Notes: a model not told the origin generated them from the sequence alone. A stretch of 12,695 bases of DNA from Treponema sp. (GCA_012513125.1 JAAZCS010000357.1:1-12695); one strand, 5' to 3'. Counted from the stretch's first letter, positions 1-6,702 are shown. A program made the numbers and translations.

Positions 1-39
1 TGTCATTATGTAATTCATCTTTAATTACAGGATAAATAA

Positions 40-2007
40 ATGATTAACACTTTACCCCATCTTTTATATCACCAAGGATTACGTTTTGGTGAAACAACTG
101 CACAACTTTCAAAAGATGAAAAAGGCATTTTTCAGCCAACCTCTTATAATGAATTATTAAATCAAACATTAAATTTTGCAGGTGGATTATTATCACTAGG
201 TTGCAAAAAAGGAGATCATATCGGTCATATTGCTGATGATAGGCAAGAATGGCAAGTTGTAAGCATCGGAATTATGTCTATTGGAGCTTCCGATATTCCT
301 CGAGGGACTGATGTCACAAAACAAGAACTTTCTTACATATTAAATTTCACTGAATGCAATACCGTTAGTGTAGAAAATCCATTTGTGCTAGAAAAACTTT
401 GTTCCGTAATAGAAGAAATTCCAACACTTAAACACATCATTTTAATTGATGACAAAAACCAGTCGTTAGAAAAATATGAACTAAAAAACATCCAACTTCA
501 CAGATATTCATCTATTCTTAAAAAAGGAGCTGAATGGAGAAAAAACAACCCGTCGTTAATTGAAAAAATGATTCTAGACGGAAAAAGCGACGAAACAGCT
601 ACGATTATTTTTACATCAGGCACTACAGGAACACCAAAAGGAGTTGAATTATCACATAACAACTTTTTATGTCAACTTCAGCCAATTTCAGAGCGGCTTG
701 ATTTTCACAAGGGGGACAGAACTCTTTGTATTCTACCAGTTTGGCATGTTTATCAACGTCTTTTAGAATTATATGTTTTTTATTTTGCAGGAACTCTTTG
801 CTACTCAAAACCTGTAAGCAGCATTTTATTAAATGATTTTTTAAAAGTAAGACCGCAAATGATGCCGTGTGTACCCCGCGTTTGGGAATCACTATATCAG
901 GCAATATCAAAGAAAATAAAAAAAGAATCAAAACTCACATGGATTTTGTTTAATTTATTATCTTCTATTTCATGTCAGTCCTTATTCTTAATGGATTCTA
1001 TCAAGAACCGCAAGAAATCTTTTAAAAAAATCGGATCAATAAAACTAATGATGAGGAAACTTCTATATATTCCATATGGGATTCTTTTTCCATTTAGAGT
1101 ATTGGGCAAAAAACTTTTCTTTAACAAATTAAAAGAATTAGTTGGAGGACAATTTATTGCAGGAATTTCTGGTGGCGGAGGATTTCCATTAAAATTAGAC
1201 AGATTTTTCAATTCAATTGGAATTAAAGTTGTTGAAGGTTACGGATTGACTGAAACAGCCCCAATTGTTGCTTTGCGAGATAGATTTAATTCTGTTATTG
1301 GAACGATTGGAAAACCATTGCCTTATAATAGTGTAAAAATACTGAATGATAAAAAAGAACAAGTTATTTTTGGTCAAAAAGGAATTCTTTTTGTAAAAGG
1401 TGACAACGTAATGAAAGGCTATTACAAACAAAAAGAATTAACTGAAAAAGTTTTAGACGAAGACGGTTGGTTTAACACTGGCGATATAGCAATTCAAACA
1501 TATACTGGTGAATTGGTTATCAGAGGCAGACAAAAAGATACAATTGTATTACGAAGTGGCGAAAATGTTGAACCATTCCCTATTGAAGCAAAACTATCTG
1601 AATCACCATATATCACACAAGCTGTTATTGTTGGACAAGATGAAAATAGTTTAGGTGCATTAATTATTCCAAATATCGAGGCAATACAAAACATAGCTAT
1701 TCAACGTCAGATTAAGAATTCAGACAATGTTACAAAACTTTTAAACAGCGATTTTACAAAAGAATTAATTATGAGGGAATTGGAAAAATTAATCTGTAGT
1801 AAAAATGGATTCAAAAACTATGAACGCGTAAGCCAATTCTCATTTCTTGAAAAATTTGAAAATCCAAGTGAAGAACTTTCAGCTAAAGGTGAAATTATTA
1901 GATATAAGATTTATCAAAATTACAAACATTTAATATCAAAAATGTATATAAAAGAAAGCAAAAAACAACGTTTATCCGAAATAATCCAGAATCTTCTAGA
2001 AAACTAA
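40..2007 (+). CDS. Long-chain acyl-CoA ligase (AMP-binding, FadD15-like)
   Basis: Activates a fatty acid with ATP to an acyl-adenylate and transfers it to CoA, probably at the inner face of the membrane. The 655 residues carry the ordered ANL-superfamily motifs: the phosphate-binding loop TSGTTGTPKG at 192-201, GYGLTETAP from 400, GWFNTGD at 476-482 with the ribose-binding Asp482, RGRQKD at 495-500, and a C-terminal LSAKGEIIR stretch with the likely adenylation lysine Lys616. A hydrophobic and basic insertion (roughly 300-375) is typical of the long-chain, FadD15-like branch, and the length fits. The ATG is preceded by AGGA at 29-32, seven bases upstream. The GNAT gene follows after 21 bases with no terminator between, so the two may be cotranscribed. 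Substrate chain length cannot be told from sequence; use of an acyl carrier protein as acceptor is a less likely alternative. Confidence 0.93.
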   Translation: MINTLPHLLYHQGLRFGETTAQLSKDEKGIFQPTSYNELLNQTLNFAGGLLSLGCKKGDHIGHIADDRQEWQVVSIGIMSIGASDIPRGTDVTKQELSYILNFTECNTVSVENPFVLEKLCSVIEEIPTLKHIILIDDKNQSLEKYELKNIQLHRYSSILKKGAEWRKNNPSLIEKMILDGKSDETATIIFTSGTTGTPKGVELSHNNFLCQLQPISERLDFHKGDRTLCILPVWHVYQRLLELYVFYFAGTLCYSKPVSSILLNDFLKVRPQMMPCVPRVWESLYQAISKKIKKESKLTWILFNLLSSISCQSLFLMDSIKNRKKSFKKIGSIKLMMRKLLYIPYGILFPFRVLGKKLFFNKLKELVGGQFIAGISGGGGFPLKLDRFFNSIGIKVVEGYGLTETAPIVALRDRFNSVIGTIGKPLPYNSVKILNDKKEQVIFGQKGILFVKGDNVMKGYYKQKELTEKVLDEDGWFNTGDIAIQTYTGELVIRGRQKDTIVLRSGENVEPFPIEAKLSESPYITQAVIVGQDENSLGALIIPNIEAIQNIAIQRQIKNSDNVTKLLNSDFTKELIMRELEKLICSKNGFKNYERVSQFSFLEKFENPSEELSAKGEIIRYKIYQNYKHLISKMYIKESKKQRLSEIIQNLLEN

Positions 2008-2013
2008 TATTTT

Positions 2014-2074
2014 TGATAGAATCAATTTATGATTTACATACGAAAAGCATTAAAAAGCGATATTGATTCTATCA
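2014..2074 (+). repeat. 13-bp perfect inverted repeat enclosing the GNAT start codon
   Basis: TGATAGAATCAAT at 2014-2026 is the exact reverse complement of ATTGATTCTATCA at 2062-2074. The 35-base loop contains the ATG at 2029. In mRNA this would form a stem covering the region just upstream of the start codon. There is no T-run after the second arm, so it is not an intrinsic terminator. A regulatory role is inference. Confidence 0.6.
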
Positions 2075-2553
2075 TGAATATTGAAAAAGACTCTTTCATT
2101 CCTCAAATTCAAGAATCAAAAAGTGTCTTTGAAAAACGCATAGAGTTCTTGAATGAAACTTTTTTAATTTTTACAGATTCAGATAACAACGAGATTATTG
2201 GATATTTAAGTGGAGAATTTCTTGAAACAATACCGTCGGCAAAAGAAGACATAAAATTAAACCATTTGCCATCATGTAGAAAAAGCGAACTTCTCTACAT
2301 AAGTTCTTTTGCAATATCACCTTCAAAAAGAGGTCAAGGAATTGGAAACAAACTTTTTTCAGAAAGCATCAATTATTTTCTAAATAATTTTAAGATAAAT
2401 GAGATTGTTCTGCTTGTAAACGAATCTTGGGTCAAAGCTAGAACTATTTATGAAAAACAAGAATTTGAAGAAATTAATATTTTCAAAAACTTCTTCAAAA
2501 CAGAAAAAAATTCATACACAAATGGAATTTTAATGAAAAAATCATTTATATAA
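2029..2553 (+). CDS. GNAT-family N-acetyltransferase (RimI-like)
   Basis: A single-domain, 174-residue acetyltransferase expected to transfer an acetyl group from acetyl-CoA to an amine. The acetyl-CoA pyrophosphate-binding motif A is clear: LYISSFAISPSKRGQGIG, with R101-G-Q-G-I-G106 as the Q/R-x-x-G-x-G signature, after a beta-4 strand. The motif B-like helix near VKARTIYEKQEFEE (about 135-148) contains the usual Tyr. The N-terminus (IRKALKSDIDSIMNIEKDSF) matches the RimI-type start. The substrate (ribosomal protein N-terminus, antibiotic or metabolite) cannot be assigned. It lies 21 bases after the acyl-CoA ligase and its 3' end overlaps the convergent methyltransferase gene by 12 bases. 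No good Shine-Dalgarno sequence is present, and the start codon is enclosed by a perfect inverted repeat. Confidence 0.85.
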   Translation: MIYIRKALKSDIDSIMNIEKDSFIPQIQESKSVFEKRIEFLNETFLIFTDSDNNEIIGYLSGEFLETIPSAKEDIKLNHLPSCRKSELLYISSFAISPSKRGQGIGNKLFSESINYFLNNFKINEIVLLVNESWVKARTIYEKQEFEEINIFKNFFKTEKNSYTNGILMKKSFI

Positions 2554-3249
2554 TAGAAAGATTGTCGGTACTTTTCCTATTTCTGGCAGTTTTTCTTTTT
2601 TCCACTGCTCTACAGTTCTTGATTTAATGAATTCCTCTTCACATGTAATTCCACTTGCAATACACAATTTTGTTGTCGGTCTTAAGTTTGCCAAGATAGT
2701 TTCAATCATTTTTGCATTTCGATACGGTGTTTCAATAAACAGTTGAGTTTGATCTTCATTATATATTTTATTTTCAAGTCGTTTTAAAGCTTTTACTCGA
2801 AGAGGCAATTCTACTGGCAAATATCCGTTGAATGCAAAACTTTGACCATTAAATCCACTTGCCATAACTGACATAATAATTGAAGAAGGACCTACCAATG
2901 GAACAACTTTTAAATGTTTCTTTTGTGCAATTGCCACAACATCAGCCCCCGGATCTGCAATAGCTGGGCAACCTGCTTCTGAAATAATTCCTACACTTTC
3001 TCCTTTTTCCAAGGGAATAAGATAATTTCCTATTAAATTCCGATCAGTATGATTATTAAGTTCATAAAATGTTAATTCATCAATATTGATATCTTTATCT
3101 ACTTTCTTTAAAAATCTTCTCGCTGAACGTATGTTCTCAACAATAAAATGTTTAATCTGAACAATAATATCATGATTTTTTGCAGGGAGAACAGAATCTA
3201 TTGAAGTTTCACCGAGAGTAACTGGGATTAAATATAATGCTTTTTCCAT
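2542..3249 (-). CDS. SAM-dependent methyltransferase, RsmI-like tetrapyrrole-methylase fold
   Basis: The 235-residue protein belongs to the corrin/porphyrin methylase superfamily nearest RsmI (COG0313), which 2'-O-methylates a cytidine in the decoding centre of 16S rRNA. Matching landmarks are the N-terminal LYLIPVTLGE strand (RsmI LYIVPTPIGN), the SAM-binding SEAGCPAIADPG at 90-101 (RsmI SDAGTPLISDPG), PLVGPSSIIMSVMASGF at 117-133, FNGYLP at 140-145 and LFIETPYRN at 170-178 (RsmI FYESPHR). It is shorter than E. coli RsmI (286 aa), like the compact Bacteroidetes and spirochaete versions, and its N-terminal GN motif has diverged, so target identity with RsmI is not certain. A TATAAA (3263-3258 on the minus strand) lies eight bases before the ATG with no Shine-Dalgarno sequence between, so the message may be nearly leaderless. 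Confidence 0.85.
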   Translation of the reverse strand: MEKALYLIPVTLGETSIDSVLPAKNHDIIVQIKHFIVENIRSARRFLKKVDKDINIDELTFYELNNHTDRNLIGNYLIPLEKGESVGIISEAGCPAIADPGADVVAIAQKKHLKVVPLVGPSSIIMSVMASGFNGQSFAFNGYLPVELPLRVKALKRLENKIYNEDQTQLFIETPYRNAKMIETILANLRPTTKLCIASGITCEEEFIKSRTVEQWKKEKLPEIGKVPTIFLLYK

Positions 3250-3293
3250 GACAAAATTTTATACTAAATTCATGAATATTTCAATAAAGGAAC

Positions 3294-3322
3294 TTGACAC
3301 AAATTCAAAATATCTATAAAGT
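3294..3322 (+). promoter_or_regulatory. Promoter of the tRNA-Ser/Ser/Arg operon
   Basis: A consensus -35 TTGACA (3294-3299) is followed after 17 bases by TAAAGT (3317-3322), placing the start about 6 bases before the first tRNA at 3336. TATAAA boxes at 3315 and 3322 are alternative -10 choices, so the exact -10 is uncertain. The motif CAAATTCAAA just after the -35 is shared with the tRNA-Leu promoter. Confidence 0.65.
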
Positions 3323-3335
3323 ATAAAAACATATT

Positions 3336-3421
3336 GGAGCGATACCAAAGCGGTCGTACTGGGGCGGGCTTGAAAACCGTTGATCTGCAAGGGTCCGGGG
3401 GTTCGAATCCCTCTCGCTCCG
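3336..3421 (+). tRNA. tRNA-Ser(TGA)
   Basis: Acceptor stem GGAGCGA (3336-3342) pairs with TCGCTCC (3414-3420), with discriminator G3421. There is a three-bp D stem (CCA/TGG), a long class II variable arm, and a GGTTCGAATCC-type T arm. The anticodon loop CTTGAAA at 3369-3375 gives TGA at 3371-3373, reading UCN serine codons. The base pair closing the anticodon loop is a G3368-A3376 mismatch. CCA is not encoded. Confidence 0.95.
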
Positions 3422-3429
3422 ATTCCGCT

Positions 3430-3515
3430 GGAGGTGTGGTAGAGCGGTAATACAACGGATTGCTAATCCGTCGGTTCCCCAAAGGGCCGGGCAGGTTCAA
3501 CTCCTGTCGCCTCCG
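3430..3515 (+). tRNA. tRNA-Ser(GCT)
   Basis: Acceptor GGAGGTG (3430-3436) pairs with CGCCTCC (3508-3514), including one T-G wobble; the discriminator is G3515. Anticodon stem ACGGA/TCCGT encloses TTGCTAA, giving GCT at 3462-3464 for AGC/AGU codons. The long variable arm is typical of serine tRNAs. It lies eight bases after the first tRNA-Ser. CCA is not encoded. Confidence 0.95.
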
Positions 3516-3543
3516 TTCAAACGACACCCTTCACAGTGATTAT

Positions 3544-3618
3544 GAGATTGTAGCTCAGCTGGATTAGAGCATCACCCTGCGGAGGTGAGGGTCGCACGTT
3601 CGAATCGTGTCAGTCTCA
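3544..3618 (+). tRNA. tRNA-Arg(GCG)
   Basis: Acceptor GAGATTG (3544-3550) pairs with CAGTCTC (3611-3617); the discriminator is A3618. D stem is GCTC/GAGC with the arginine identity base A20 after GG (3563). Anticodon stem TCACC/GGTGA encloses CTGCGGA, so the anticodon is GCG at 3579-3581, reading CGC and CGU. T arm is GCACG-TTCGAAT-CGTGT. Most bacteria read these codons with an ACG (inosine) tRNA, so G at position 34 is unusual. CCA is not encoded. Confidence 0.92.
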
Positions 3619-3626
3619 AGAAATTG

Positions 3627-3650
3627 GCTCATCTTTGATGAGCTTTTTTT
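3627..3650 (+). terminator. Intrinsic terminator of the tRNA-Ser/Ser/Arg operon
   Basis: GCTCATC (3627-3633), loop TTT, GATGAGC (3637-3643), then seven T's. It is placed nine bases after the tRNA-Arg and on the same strand. Confidence 0.9.
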
Positions 3651-3666
3651 ATGTATAAAACAATTA

Positions 3667-3695
3667 TTGACAAAGAAAATCACTTCAGATAGTAT
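3667..3695 (+). promoter_or_regulatory. Strong promoter upstream of the SRP RNA
   Basis: Perfect -35 TTGACA (3667-3672), 17-base spacer, and TAGTAT (3690-3695). It lies just after the tRNA-operon terminator. The predicted start near 3702 is about 64 bases upstream of the mature SRP RNA, so the precursor would carry a 5' leader holding the tRNA-like fold at 3709-3761. Confidence 0.75.
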
Positions 3696-3708
3696 TTTCT
3701 TGATTTTT

Positions 3709-3761
3709 TTAGAAAGAATCTTTTTGATTGGTTATTTGGGTTCGATTCCCTTACTTTCTAA
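3709..3761 (+). other. Small tRNA-like fold in the SRP RNA leader
   Basis: TTAGAAAG (3709-3716) pairs with CTTTCTAA (3754-3761) like an acceptor stem. Inside are AATC-TTTTT-GATT (3717-3729), resembling a D arm, and GGG-TTCGATT-CCC (3738-3750), which has a canonical T-loop sequence. Only eight bases (GGTTATTT) lie where an anticodon arm would be. It could be a decayed tRNA, a 5'-processing signal for the precursor, or chance. No aminoacylation role is claimed. Confidence 0.4.
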
Positions 3762-3765
3762 TATT

Positions 3766-3865
3766 GGACTCAGATGTTCTGCACATTTTCGCTAGAAAAC
3801 CCCGCGAGAGGAGGAATCCAGCAACGGTATTTAGATGAGAGTGGTGCCGGAAATTATCTGGGTCC
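3766..3865 (+). ncRNA. ffs: SRP RNA (4.5S RNA, small bacterial type)
   Basis: RNA core of the signal recognition particle; binds the Ffh M domain and stimulates FtsY during cotranslational membrane targeting. The ends form a 10-bp helix: GGACTCAGAT (3766-3775) with ATCTGGGTCC (3856-3865), followed by six T's. The apical hairpin is GGA-GGAA-TCC (3810-3819) with the GGAA tetraloop. Next to it is the symmetric loop: AGA on the 5' side (3807-3809) and AGCA on the 3' side (3820-3823), matching E. coli AGG/AGCA. CCG (3802-3804) pairs with CGG (3825-3827), leaving an asymmetric loop, then further stems including CTA/TAG and GCAC/GTGC. The 3' half (AGATGAGAGTGGTGCCGG) closely tracks the E. coli 4.5S 3' half, including GUGCCGG. 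Oddities are GGA/TCC closing the tetraloop in reversed orientation and A for G at the position of E. coli G49. A neighbouring tRNA-Ser is a common context for ffs. Confidence 0.85.
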
Positions 3866-3871
3866 TTTTTT
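3856..3871 (+). terminator. 3' end and U-tract of the SRP RNA
   Basis: The 3' arm of the terminal SRP helix runs directly into TTTTTT (3866-3871), so the end helix plus U-tract can act as an intrinsic terminator. The U-tract overlaps the stop codon of the convergent AEC transporter gene (3870-3872). Confidence 0.6.
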
Positions 3872-4838
3872 ATTTAATCAGCATTTCAGCCAAAGCCACA
3901 AAAGATGGTATTGAAATCATACACAACAAGCTTGAAAGTGAAACAATCACGCTGGCGTAAGCAGAATCTTTATTAAATATACAAGATAAACTTGGAACAC
4001 TTGTTGCAGCGGGACACATTGAACAAATCAACACCACAAAGCAAATCATTTTTATCTGTTCTACATTACCGAACAATTTGTAAATAACAAAAACCAAAAT
4101 TATATTAACAACTGAACAGACTACTATTCTTACAAAAGAGAATTTAATTATTCGTAATATATATTCCTTACTATCCATCACTGCAGAATCAGATTTAGAA
4201 GGAAGTTTAAAATCTGCAAACAAAATACCTAACAAAACCATTGCAATCACTGTATTGCATTCACTTACCATTGATATAGGAGTTACCAGAAATTTTGGAA
4301 TAGATAACGGTGTGCAAAATAAAATCAAACCAATTACCACTGCAATAATATTGGGATTTGTTACTATCTTCTTCAAGTTAATTGATTTACTCATTTGATA
4401 ATATCCATATGTCCATAAAAAAATGTTAAAAATAATCAAATAGCCCATTAAAAAGAAAATACCTTCATTTCCAAAAACTCCGCGAATCAAAGGAATTCCC
4501 ATAAAACCACAATTTGTAAAAACGATTCCAACCTTCTCTATTTGGCTATAGCTTTTCAACTTTTCATTTTTTTCCCTTGTAAAAACGAAACTAATTAATA
4601 TCATGACAAAATGAATAACTGCTGAAATTATCAATACGAATACAAGCTGTTTCAATTTAGTTCCATCAAATTCCATATTGAAAGAATTGATAATAATGCA
4701 AGGATTGATAAAATATAGTAATAATTTACTTAAGAATTTTTCATCACTCGATGAAACTTTTAAAATCTTAGCAAATATAAATCCTGCAAAAATGATTATT
4801 GCCATTATAACAAGTTGTCTAACTACCAATATTGTCAT
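3870..4838 (-). CDS. AEC-family (auxin efflux carrier-like) transporter
   Basis: A 322-residue inner-membrane protein with about ten hydrophobic segments in two bundles (roughly 5-85 and 103-180 for the first half; 190-320 for the second) around a central hydrophilic stretch near 212-226. Family landmarks are INPCIIINSF near 45-54, FTNCGFMGIPLI at 107-118 and NPNIIAVVIGLILF at 161-174, matching bacterial AEC/PIN-like permeases. Characterised bacterial members export or import small organic anions such as malate; the substrate here cannot be assigned. The start is supported by AGGA six bases upstream; an overlapping ATG four bases earlier is in another frame. It is a single gene on the minus strand, convergent with the SRP RNA and divergent from tRNA-Leu. 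Confidence 0.88.
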   Translation of the reverse strand: MTILVVRQLVIMAIIIFAGFIFAKILKVSSSDEKFLSKLLLYFINPCIIINSFNMEFDGTKLKQLVFVLIISAVIHFVMILISFVFTREKNEKLKSYSQIEKVGIVFTNCGFMGIPLIRGVFGNEGIFFLMGYLIIFNIFLWTYGYYQMSKSINLKKIVTNPNIIAVVIGLILFCTPLSIPKFLVTPISMVSECNTVIAMVLLGILFADFKLPSKSDSAVMDSKEYILRIIKFSFVRIVVCSVVNIILVFVIYKLFGNVEQIKMICFVVLICSMCPAATSVPSLSCIFNKDSAYASVIVSLSSLLCMISIPSFVALAEMLIK

Positions 4839-4970
4839 ACATGTTCCTTTTTTTAAACTTTCCTAAAAATACCACTAATTAAGCAATTAAAAAAGAGTTT
4901 TTGAATTCATGAATGTTTTAAATTTGTATTAAATTTTTCGCATTCGTTTCATATTTGAGCTTTCTATATA

Positions 4971-4999
4971 TTGACCAAATTCAAATTTTACTATAGTAT
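4971..4999 (+). promoter_or_regulatory. Promoter of tRNA-Leu
   Basis: TTGACC (4971-4976), 17-base spacer, TAGTAT (4994-4999); start predicted near 5006, just before the tRNA at 5010. It has the same -10 hexamer and spacing as the SRP RNA promoter, and shares CAAATTCAAA (4976-4985) with the tRNA-Ser promoter. Confidence 0.8.
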
Positions 5000-5009
5000 A
5001 AATTTACTT

Positions 5010-5095
5010 GCCAGGATGGTGGAATTGGTAGACACCCAGGACTTAAAATCCTGTGCTGAGCGATCGGCGTGCCAGTTCGATTCTGGTTCCTGGCA
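5010..5095 (+). tRNA. tRNA-Leu(TAA)
   Basis: Acceptor GCCAGGA (5010-5016) pairs with TCCTGGC (5088-5094), discriminator A5095. Anticodon stem CAGGA/TCCTG encloses CTTAAAA with TAA at 5044-5046, reading UUA/UUG. The long variable arm and D-loop are typical of leucine tRNAs. CCA is not encoded. Confidence 0.97.
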
Positions 5096-5098
5096 GGA

Positions 5099-5130
5099 AA
5101 AGACAGTCTTTTACAGGCTGTCTTTTTTTT
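5099..5130 (+). terminator. Intrinsic terminator of tRNA-Leu
   Basis: AAAGACAGTC (5099-5108) pairs with GGCTGTCTTT (5116-5125), including one wobble, around a seven-base loop TTTTACA. The T-run continues to 5130. The loop also supplies a good -35 hexamer for the murD promoter. Confidence 0.9.
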
Positions 5131-5137
5131 GTATAAT
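5110..5137 (+). promoter_or_regulatory. Probable murD promoter overlapping the tRNA-Leu terminator
   Basis: TTTACA (5110-5115; five of six consensus bases) lies in the terminator loop and is followed after 16 bases by a perfect TATAAT (5132-5137). This leaves a short leader before the murD Shine-Dalgarno sequence AAGGTGG (5150-5156). Confidence 0.6.
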
Positions 5138-5160
5138 TCCATTATTGATAAGGTGGATAT

Positions 5161-6702
5161 ATGATTTCGTATTCTGAAAAATGTGCATTTAGTTCGTTAG
5201 ATGAAATAAAAGACAAACATGTTACTATTATGGGATTAGGTTTAAACGGAGGCGGAGAAGCTTCTGTCCGATTCTTTTTGAAACATGGTGCATTCGTAAT
5301 TGCAACAGATATGAAAGATGAAAATTTCTTAAAACAAACAATCGATTCAATTAACAATGATGAAACATTAGACAAGTCAAAATTAACATACAGATTGGGT
5401 GAACACAGAATTGAGGATTTTGAAAACGCTGATTGTGTAATAAAAAACCAGGGTGTGAAATATGAAGGAAACAAATATTTAGCAGCAGCAAAAGCAATCG
5501 AAACAGACTTGAGCATATTTCTGCGTTTTACAAATTGTCCAATAATTGCGGTTACAGGAAGCAAAGGAAAATCATCCACTGTCAGTTCAATTTATTATGG
5601 CTTGAAAAAAGCAGGATTTAAATGTTTTTTAGGTGGAAATATAACAGTCAGTCCGCTTTCTTTTTTTGATGAAGTTACAAAAGAAACTCCCGTTATTATA
5701 GAATTTTCATCTTGGCAATTGGCAGATTTACGGGGAAGAAAAGTTTTAAAACCTTATATTTCAATAATTACAAAAATAGTTCCAGATCATCAAAATTGGT
5801 ATGGAAACATGGAAGACTATGTAAATGACAAAAAATTGATTTACAAAGATCAAACCAAAGCCGACTATTCAATTTTTGATGCAGAAGGCGATGAAATTGG
5901 AACAGGTCCAAAACAAGGTGGAACATGGGGCGATTTATTTTCATCAGAAACAAAAGCATCAGTTCTCCGCTACGGAAATTCTGAATTTGGTAAAGATAAT
6001 TATAAGAATATAAAATATGGCGTTTGGCAGGTTAAAGATAAAGATGGAAACTTTTGTGGTAAAGTTTTTTTGCCAAATATGAGAGAACCGTCGATTATTC
6101 TAAGAAAATTATCTGTCAATGGCAACCACATGAAAATAAATGTCCTAAACGCTGCCCTAGTTCTATTTTTATTGGGCGTTAGTGCTGAAAAAACAGAAGA
6201 AATTATAGGTAGCTGGGAAGGAATTCCACACCGACTGCAATATTTTTATTCATGGAAAGCAAAAAATGTTCAATTTGATTTTTATAACGATTCATGTGCA
6301 ACTGTTCCCGAAGCAACCGCAGCTGCAACTCAATCATTCGAAAAGCCTATTACATTAATAACAGGGGGAACTGATAAGGGATTGGATTTACTACCACTCA
6401 TTGACGTTCTTACAAATAAAGAAAAAAATCAACTTCCCGTAAAAGGTTTGTATTTTTTAGAAGGTTCTGCAACAGACAAAATTCTTCCGTCATTAATTAA
6501 CAATAATATTCCATATTTTGGACCTTTCAACAGTCTAGACTCCTTATTAAAAACGATGAAAGTCAATTTTCAGAATATCAATTCTCAAAAAGACACAAAA
6601 GAAGCAATCGTTTTTTCTCCAGGGGCGACATCTTTTGGAATGTTCAAAAACGAATTTGACCGTGGCGAGCAATTTATGAACAAGGTGAAAGAATTATTTT
6701 AG
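5161..6702 (+). CDS. murD: UDP-N-acetylmuramoyl-L-alanine--D-glutamate ligase
   Basis: Cytoplasmic Mur ligase adding D-glutamate to UDP-MurNAc-L-Ala in peptidoglycan synthesis. The 513 residues show the three Mur domains. The N-terminal Rossmann-like domain has VTIMGLGLNGGGEAS at 21-35. The central ATPase has VTGSKGKSST at 131-140 (P-loop with SKGKS in place of the usual TNGKT), GGN at 158-160, EFSSWQL at 181-187 (typical ELSSFQL) and VPDHQNWYGNMEDY at 207-220. The C-terminal domain has NDSCATVPEA and ITGGTDKGLD. Length is somewhat above the usual 440-470. AAGGTGG lies four bases before the ATG. It is not in a dcw-type cell-wall cluster here: it stands alone between tRNA-Leu and the convergent leuA. 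Confidence 0.95.
   Translation: MISYSEKCAFSSLDEIKDKHVTIMGLGLNGGGEASVRFFLKHGAFVIATDMKDENFLKQTIDSINNDETLDKSKLTYRLGEHRIEDFENADCVIKNQGVKYEGNKYLAAAKAIETDLSIFLRFTNCPIIAVTGSKGKSSTVSSIYYGLKKAGFKCFLGGNITVSPLSFFDEVTKETPVIIEFSSWQLADLRGRKVLKPYISIITKIVPDHQNWYGNMEDYVNDKKLIYKDQTKADYSIFDAEGDEIGTGPKQGGTWGDLFSSETKASVLRYGNSEFGKDNYKNIKYGVWQVKDKDGNFCGKVFLPNMREPSIILRKLSVNGNHMKINVLNAALVLFLLGVSAEKTEEIIGSWEGIPHRLQYFYSWKAKNVQFDFYNDSCATVPEATAAATQSFEKPITLITGGTDKGLDLLPLIDVLTNKEKNQLPVKGLYFLEGSATDKILPSLINNNIPYFGPFNSLDSLLKTMKVNFQNINSQKDTKEAIVFSPGATSFGMFKNEFDRGEQFMNKVKELF

Noticed and set aside
2014..2074. Inverted repeat as an intrinsic terminator of the acyl-CoA ligase gene
   Set aside because: The second arm lies inside the GNAT coding region, the loop is 35 bases, and no T-run follows.
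3270..3527. Minus-strand 85-codon ORF across the tRNA-Ser pair
   Set aside because: It is the antisense of two well-folded tRNAs, and its protein sequence is the familiar spurious translation of tRNA complements.
3607..3795. Plus-strand 62-codon ORF over the terminator, promoter and SRP RNA
   Set aside because: It overlaps the end of tRNA-Arg, a terminator, a promoter and a structured RNA, and has no ribosome-binding site or protein-like composition.
3781..3871. T-box-like riboswitch (AGAGTGGTGCCGG followed by a T-run)
   Set aside because: There is no plus-strand gene downstream to regulate; the next gene is convergent. The two ends of the segment pair over 10 bp, and the GGAA tetraloop plus AGCA loop fit SRP RNA better.
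4971..5177. Plus-strand 68-codon ORF through tRNA-Leu
   Set aside because: It runs through the tRNA and its terminator and overlaps the murD start; the translation is a tRNA artefact.
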